Positions 59,717-64,000 of a stretch of 64,000 nt of DNA are shown one piece after another. Origin of the DNA: Physcousia sp015060555 (GTDB taxonomy: Bacteria; Bacteroidota; Bacteroidia; Bacteroidales; Bacteroidaceae); assembly GCA_015060555.1 (NCBI GenBank), contig SUYG01000045.1, forward strand, positions 1-64,000. The letters run 5' to 3'. Made by a program: the position numbers and the translations under genes. How positions within the stretch are numbered: the first letter of the stretch is position 1; the number at the start of each line of letters is the position of its first letter. A model generated the notes under the pieces. It ran no database searches. It was not told the origin of the DNA and saw only the letters and a list, made by a program, of their open reading frames with translations.

Positions 59717-60814
59717 ATGAGACTACTCTATTTCAATCCGGAGAATGATCTGGCATTGGCGGCGAATGACCCTCATTACACGCCGCCGGCTTCTGCGTTG
59801 CAGATGGCTGCAGACCTCGAGCGCCTGCCGCTGCAGTATGCAGAAGCTGGCGATGTAGTCTTGCTGCGTGATGGGTCATTCATCGACGCTTCTGCTGCCC
59901 CGATGTCTCGTTTCGACCCGATGGCTTTGCAGGCGCTATTCCCTTGGGGGTGGTCGCCCTTGGTCGTGCGGGAGTTACGTGAGGCCGGAGTATCCGATGA
60001 TTTCTTGCCTACGCGTGAGCAACTGGCGGACTATCGCTCGTTTGCCTCGCGACAGACAGCGGTGCGACTGTTGGCCCGGCTCAGGGATTCCTGGCCAGAG
60101 GCGTGGCACGAAGAGAACCTCGTGGGCGAGAGCTTCTGGTGTTCCACCGCGGACGAGGTGGCTGCTGTACAAAGCGTCTATGGTCGCGTGATGCTGAAAG
60201 CGCCGTGGAGTGGTAGCGGGCGTGGCGTTCATCCCACAGCACAGCTGCTGACAGAGAAGGATTGGGCCTGGATTCGCCGCACCCTGAAACGACAGGGTGG
60301 AGTGGAGGTTGAGCCCATATATAATAAGGTACAGGATTTTGCGATGGAGTTCTGGGCTGAGCAGGGGAAGGTTCGCTATGAGGGCCTTTCGCTTTTTTCC
60401 ACTACAGATGGCGGTGTGTATAGCGGCAACCTTGTTGCATCTGAGACCGAGAAGGAACGTCGTTTGGCCCGGTATGTCTCATCGGAACGTCTGCGGACAT
60501 TGCGCGACCGCCTCTTAGTGTTGCTCGACGATGTAGGTTTGCCTGCTTGGTACACAGGACCTTTCGGCATTGACATGATGATTTGCCAGGCTCCCTTCCC
60601 GGAGTCCTCCTCCCTAACGAGGGAGGGGCTATGGGAGGAACCACGGCCCGGAGGAGCGGCTATTCATCCTCTTGTTGAACTCAATCTTCGCATGACGATG
60701 GGCTGGCTTTCTATTCAGCTGTCGCGGCAACGGCCAGAAGGGGAGTGCAGCACGTTCCGAATCCTGCAACAGGAAGGGCGATATCGCTATGAATTGCGTG
60801 TATTGACAGATTAG
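59717..60814 (+). CDS. ATP-grasp-like hypothetical protein
   Basis: 365 residues. LLYFNPENDLALAANDPHYTPPASAL opens; the middle reads VMLKAPWSGSGRGVHP (ATP-binding Lys and Gly-rich loop of ATP-grasp) with VEVEPIYNKVQDFAMEFW, and PFGIDMMI then ELNLRMTMGW at the metal site. This is the pattern of a conserved Bacteroidales protein of unknown role (probably a carboxylate-amine ligase-like enzyme). A GTG six bases upstream is possible. A TREG-type hairpin microrepeat (60603-60642) adds ESSSLTREGLWEEPRPGGAA between GIDMMI and HPLVELN, right at the presumed metal-binding loop. Confidence 0.7.
   Translation: MRLLYFNPENDLALAANDPHYTPPASALQMAADLERLPLQYAEAGDVVLLRDGSFIDASAAPMSRFDPMALQALFPWGWSPLVVRELREAGVSDDFLPTREQLADYRSFASRQTAVRLLARLRDSWPEAWHEENLVGESFWCSTADEVAAVQSVYGRVMLKAPWSGSGRGVHPTAQLLTEKDWAWIRRTLKRQGGVEVEPIYNKVQDFAMEFWAEQGKVRYEGLSLFSTTDGGVYSGNLVASETEKERRLARYVSSERLRTLRDRLLVLLDDVGLPAWYTGPFGIDMMICQAPFPESSSLTREGLWEEPRPGGAAIHPLVELNLRMTMGWLSIQLSRQRPEGECSTFRILQQEGRYRYELRVLTD
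60603..60642. repeat. TREG-type hairpin microrepeat in the ATP-grasp-like gene
   Basis: AGTCCTCCTCCCT-AACG-AGGGAGGGG then CTATGGGAGGAACC; encodes SSSLTREGLWEEP, in the same frame as the etfA element (LHTREG). Confidence 0.7.
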
Positions 60815-60893
60815 AATGTACAAAAAGAAGGGTTCTTTATGTTAAAAAGTCATATTTTGTTAAGTCTAAGTTTGCAGTTTCAGAAGAAAGCCA

Positions 60894-60901
60894 TACCTTT
60901 G
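60894..60901 (+). promoter_or_regulatory. -7 box of the second AAA ATPase
   Basis: TACCTTTG, with TTAAG 34 bp upstream (60860). The likely transcription start is near 60908, ahead of the GTG start at 60925. Confidence 0.6.
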
Positions 60902-60924
60902 CAGCATCAACAAATCTGATTCTC

Positions 60925-62100
60925 GTGGATTCTTTCTTCAGAACACATGCCTATCTCGTGGAGCACACCGACTTACCCGTCCGACGTGCTCTCATGGACG
61001 AAATCAATTGGCATCAGCCGCTTATCGGTATCAAAGGCACCCGCGGTGTGGGTAAGACCTCCTTCCTCCTTCAATATGCAAAGGAGAATTTTGATATACG
61101 GACACGTAAGTGTTTGTACGTCAACATGAACAACTTCTATTTTCAGGGTAAAGGGTTATCCGACTTTGCGCGTGAATTCCGTGCCATGGGTGGCGAGGTG
61201 TTGCTTGTTGATCAAGTTTTCAAGCAACCAGACTGGAGCAAGGAACTGCGTCGTTGCCACGATGAGAACCCGGGCCTTCGCATTGTTTTTACGGGTTCAA
61301 GTGTGATGAGATTGAAAGAGGAGAACCCCGAACTGAATGGCCTCGTCAGCAGCTACAATCTGCGTGGCTTTTCGTTCAGAGAGTTCTTGAATTTAAAGAC
61401 CGCGGCCGACTTCCCCGCTTACACCCTTGAAGACATTGTGAATCGTCATGAAGAGATTGCAGATACGATTCTGGAACAGGTGAACCCCCTCAATTTCTTC
61501 CAGAGCTATCTCCATCATGGCTTCTATCCTTTCTTCCTTGAGCAGCGTAACTTCTCTGAGAATCTGCTGAAGACCATGAACATGATGCTAGAGGTAGATA
61601 TCCTGCTCATTAAGCAGATAGAACTGAAATATCTCCCGAAACTCAAGAAACTCTTCTATCTGCTGGCCGTGGAGCGTCCCTCAGCGCCCAACGTCAGCCA
61701 GCTTGCTGATGAGATAGAGACTTCGCGCGCTACGGTGATGAACTATATCAAATACCTCTCCGATGCGCGTCTCATCAACCTCATCTATAACCCCGGTGAG
61801 GCCTTCCCCAAGAAGCCTGCGCGCATTATGATGCACAACAGCAGCCTCATGTACGCCATCTACCCCAATCACATGGAGTCTATAGATGTCTATGAGACTT
61901 TCTTTCAGAATGCGCTTTGGGCTTACCACGATGTCCGTCTCGGCGACCGTCTCTCTTCGTTCCTTGTCGATGGACGCCGTTTCCGTGTGTGCGACGCACC
62001 GCCCCGTCGCCAGCAACCCGACATCTGTTATGCGCGCGCCGAACTGCGTCGGGGCGAAGCCAACAACATCCCCCTTTGGCTCTTCGGCTTCCTCTATTAA
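60925..62100 (+). CDS. AAA-family ATPase, DUF4143-like
   Basis: 391 residues with a GTG start (MDSFFRTHAYLVEHTDLPVRRALMDEI). Walker A IGIKGTRGVGKTSFLLQ, sensor IVFTGSSVMRLKEENPELNGLVSSYNLRGFSFREFLNL, then a winged-helix-like segment (ADEIETSRATVMNYIKYLSDARLINLIYN) and a C-terminal basic region. Related to but distinct from the ATPase at 32058 (REase-like end is shorter, CDAPPRRQQPDICYARAEL). Unknown function; the family is frequently mobile or duplicated. Confidence 0.85.
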   Translation: MDSFFRTHAYLVEHTDLPVRRALMDEINWHQPLIGIKGTRGVGKTSFLLQYAKENFDIRTRKCLYVNMNNFYFQGKGLSDFAREFRAMGGEVLLVDQVFKQPDWSKELRRCHDENPGLRIVFTGSSVMRLKEENPELNGLVSSYNLRGFSFREFLNLKTAADFPAYTLEDIVNRHEEIADTILEQVNPLNFFQSYLHHGFYPFFLEQRNFSENLLKTMNMMLEVDILLIKQIELKYLPKLKKLFYLLAVERPSAPNVSQLADEIETSRATVMNYIKYLSDARLINLIYNPGEAFPKKPARIMMHNSSLMYAIYPNHMESIDVYETFFQNALWAYHDVRLGDRLSSFLVDGRRFRVCDAPPRRQQPDICYARAELRRGEANNIPLWLFGFLY

Positions 62101-62213
62101 TAATCGCGCGTAATACAGGGCTTCTTTTCATCAAGAATGGCATCAAAACAGTTGTTTTGGTGTCGTTAACTCTTTTTTTGACATCTTTACTTTGCACTAT
62201 CACCATTTTTAGG

Positions 62214-62221
62214 TATCTTTG
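62214..62221 (+). promoter_or_regulatory. -7 box of nifJ
   Basis: TATCTTTG, 92 bp before the nifJ ATG at 62313; a TTTG at about 62191 may be the -33 element. Confidence 0.65.
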
Positions 62222-62312
62222 CGCCCGATTCCGAGTTCAAATGTCAACCGCCCAAGATTGACCGTTAAAAGCAAAACGACAAACTCCAATAATAAACGCT
62301 AAATAAGCAATT

Positions 62313-64000
62313 ATGGCAAAAGAAAAGAAATTTATCACCTGTGATGGTAACGAGGCTGCGGCTCACGTGAGCTATATGTTCTCCGAGGTAGCTGCTATCT
62401 ACCCCATCACCCCGTCTTCGCCCATGGCGGAGCACGTTGATGAGTGGGCTGCCCGCGGCCGCAAGAACCTGTGGGGTCAGACCGTCAGTGTTCAGGAAAT
62501 GCAGTCCGAGGCTGGTGCTGCCGGTGCCGTTCACGGCTCGCTGCAGGCTGGTGCGTTGACCACCACCTTCACCGCTTCTCAGGGTCTGCTCCTGATGATT
62601 CCCAATATGTACAAGATTGCCGGTGAGCTCATCCCCTGCGTGTTCGATGTCAGCGCCCGTACACTGGCCAGCCACTCCCTCTGTATCTTCGGTGACCACC
62701 AGGATGTGATGGCTTGCCGTCAGACTGGTTTCGCCATGCTCTGCGAGGGCGGTGTGCAGGAGGTCATGGACCTCACCGCTGTGGCTCACCTCGCTTCTCT
62801 GGAGACCTGCGTGCCCTTCGTGAACTTCTTCGACGGCTTCCGCACCTCCCACGAGTACCACAAGATTGAGCTCATGGACCAGGAGGACATCCGTCCTCTC
62901 GTGAAGGAAGAGTACATCCAGCGTTTCCGCGACCGCGCTATGTCGCCCGAGCGCCCCATCACACGCGGTACGGCCGAGAACCCCGAGACGTTCTTCACTC
63001 ACCGCGAGGCCTGCAACCCCTACTATGATAGCGTTCCCGAAGTGGTTGAGAAGTACCTCGGCGAGATCTCCAAGATCACCGGCCGCGAGTACCACCTCTT
63101 CAGCTACTACGGCGCCGAGGATGCCGACCGCATGATCATCCTTATGGGTTCTGCCACTGACGCAGCCCGCGAGGCTATCGACTACCTGAACGCCAACGGC
63201 CAGAAGGTGGGCATGATCAGCGTTCACCTCTATCGTCCCTTCAGCGTGAAGCACCTGCTCGCTTCTGTTCCCAAGAGCGTGAAGCGCATCGCTGTGCTCG
63301 ACCGCACAAAGGAGCCCGGCGCCAACGGCGAGCCTCTGTACCTCGACGTGAAGGACGCTTACTACGATGTCGAGGATCGTCCGCTCATCGTCGGCGGCCG
63401 CTACGGTCTCGGTTCTCACGACACCACGCCCGCTCAGATCATCAGCGTGTTCAACAACCTCGCCCTGCCCGAGCCCAAGAACCACTTCACCATCGGTATC
63501 GTGGACGATGTCACCTTCACCAGCCTGCCCGCTGTGGAGGAAATCGCCCTCGGCGGTGCTGGCATGTTCCAGGCTAAGTTCTACGGCCTCGGTGCCGACG
63601 GTACCGTGGGTGCCAACAAGAACAGTGTGAAGATCATCGGCGACAACACCGACAAGTACTGCCAGGCTTACTTCAGCTACGACTCCAAGAAGTCCGGCGG
63701 CTTCACCTGCTCACACCTGCGCTTCGGCGACACGCCCATCCGCTCCACATACCTCGTGACCACGCCTAACTTCGTGGCTTGCCACGTCCAGGCTTATCTC
63801 CACATGTACGATGTCACACGCGGCCTGCAGGACGGCGGCACATTCCTCCTCAACACCATCTTCGAGGGCGAGGAACTGGCCAAGTTCATGCCTAACAAGG
63901 TGAAGCGCTACTTCGCACAGCACAACATCACCGTCTATACCATCAACGCCACCAAGATTGCTCAGGAAATCGGTCTCGGCAACCGCACGAACACCATCCT
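62313..64000 (+). CDS. nifJ: Pyruvate:ferredoxin (flavodoxin) oxidoreductase, 5' part
   Basis: The frame opens MAKEKKFITCDGNEAAAHVSYMFSEVAAIYPITPSSPMAEHVDEWAARG and runs without a stop to the window end (562 codons, about half the usual ~1180). GQTVSVQEMQSEAGAAGAVHGSLQAGALTTTFTASQGLLLMIPNMYKIAGE is domain I with the pyruvate-binding Thr in TPSSP; domain II and the start of domain III follow (GGLGSHDTTPAQI-like, FTCSHLRFG, NFVACH). It makes acetyl-CoA, CO2 and reduced ferredoxin from pyruvate; oxygen-sensitive, marks anaerobic metabolism. No stop codon is present because the gene is cut by the window edge. Confidence 0.95.
   Translation, partial: MAKEKKFITCDGNEAAAHVSYMFSEVAAIYPITPSSPMAEHVDEWAARGRKNLWGQTVSVQEMQSEAGAAGAVHGSLQAGALTTTFTASQGLLLMIPNMYKIAGELIPCVFDVSARTLASHSLCIFGDHQDVMACRQTGFAMLCEGGVQEVMDLTAVAHLASLETCVPFVNFFDGFRTSHEYHKIELMDQEDIRPLVKEEYIQRFRDRAMSPERPITRGTAENPETFFTHREACNPYYDSVPEVVEKYLGEISKITGREYHLFSYYGAEDADRMIILMGSATDAAREAIDYLNANGQKVGMISVHLYRPFSVKHLLASVPKSVKRIAVLDRTKEPGANGEPLYLDVKDAYYDVEDRPLIVGGRYGLGSHDTTPAQIISVFNNLALPEPKNHFTIGIVDDVTFTSLPAVEEIALGGAGMFQAKFYGLGADGTVGANKNSVKIIGDNTDKYCQAYFSYDSKKSGGFTCSHLRFGDTPIRSTYLVTTPNFVACHVQAYLHMYDVTRGLQDGGTFLLNTIFEGEELAKFMPNKVKRYFAQHNITVYTINATKIAQEIGLGNRTNTI

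Noticed and set aside
62265..63485. A 406-codon minus-strand frame near the right edge
   Set aside because: It lies opposite nifJ, whose plus-strand frame has all the PFOR landmarks and a -7 box; the minus frame is a Val/Leu/His-rich shadow.
1..64000. CRISPR array, rRNA, tRNA genes, prophage or complete insertion sequence
   Set aside because: The tandem arrays have no spacer/repeat pattern of CRISPR length and no cas genes are present; no conserved rRNA or tRNA-like stretches were seen; apart from the RAYT no transposase, integrase or phage structural gene occurs.

Overview
The window looks like a chromosome segment of a Prevotellaceae-type Bacteroidales bacterium. Evidence: most transcription units start behind a Bacteroidetes -7 box of the TAnnTTTG type (usually TATCTTTG or TACCTTTG), Bacteroidales-style lipoproteins and signal peptides ending in AQ are common, a type IX-like C-terminal tail is present, and the metabolism is anaerobic and gut/rumen-like (pectin hydrolases, hexuronate catabolism, pyruvate:ferredoxin oxidoreductase, NADP glutamate dehydrogenase, ETF/acyl-CoA dehydrogenase). 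Coding GC is moderately high. No rRNA, tRNA, CRISPR array or complete insertion sequence was seen.

Layout. 0-2.6 kb: a REP-associated (IS200/Y1-like) transposase between two arrays of GCGGAT...ATCCGC palindromes, then a decayed lipoprotein gene. 2.8-5.6 kb: a Nudix hydrolase and a SWIM/SNF2 helicase. 5.6-16.9 kb, all minus strand and closely packed: GH27, PL11, GH51 and GH43 enzymes for rhamnogalacturonan I with arabinan/galactan side chains, followed by a 2-hydroxyacid dehydrogenase, leuB and a TPR protein. 17.1-25.3 kb: purN, a BlaI/BlaR1-type pair, a membrane LuxR-like regulator with a probable target gene, and a PspC/PadR/PspC operon. 25.5-32 kb: an accessory segment (AbiEi/AbiEii pair, one sigma/anti-sigma operon, HigA with a decapitated HigB, an alkyltransferase, a deleted ATPase) between two ~477-bp direct repeats. 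32-42.5 kb: a DUF4143 ATPase, two more ECF sigma operons, a Fic remnant, paralogous secreted proteins, and two TlpA-like thioredoxin proteins between 97-bp direct repeats. 42.7-46.7 kb: an etfB-etfA-small membrane protein-acyl-CoA dehydrogenase operon. 46.9-54.6 kb: a GHL10-type hydrolase, gdhA, an OmpA-family porin and a PEP-synthase-like two-receiver protein. 54.6-59.7 kb: a hexuronate operon (uxaC, MFS transporter, uxuA, SDR oxidoreductase). 59.7-64 kb: an ATP-grasp-like protein, another AAA ATPase and the 5' part of nifJ (PFOR), which runs off the window.

How the genes work together: the extracellular/periplasmic pectin enzymes would release arabinose, galactose and uronate-containing oligosaccharides; the hexuronate operon would import and convert uronates toward 2-keto-3-deoxygluconate; PFOR, ETF and GDH serve anaerobic carbon and nitrogen metabolism.

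The most unusual property is the density of short palindromic or tandem microrepeats, many of them in frame inside conserved genes (blaR1, etfA, etfB, an acyl-CoA dehydrogenase, an ECF sigma factor, an anti-sigma protein, a PspC protein, a hydroxyacid dehydrogenase, an ATP-grasp-like protein). They look like a Bacteroidales counterpart of the Rickettsia palindromic elements. A second theme is a dispersed hairpin with a GNRA tetraloop that acts as a terminator and marks a recombination junction.
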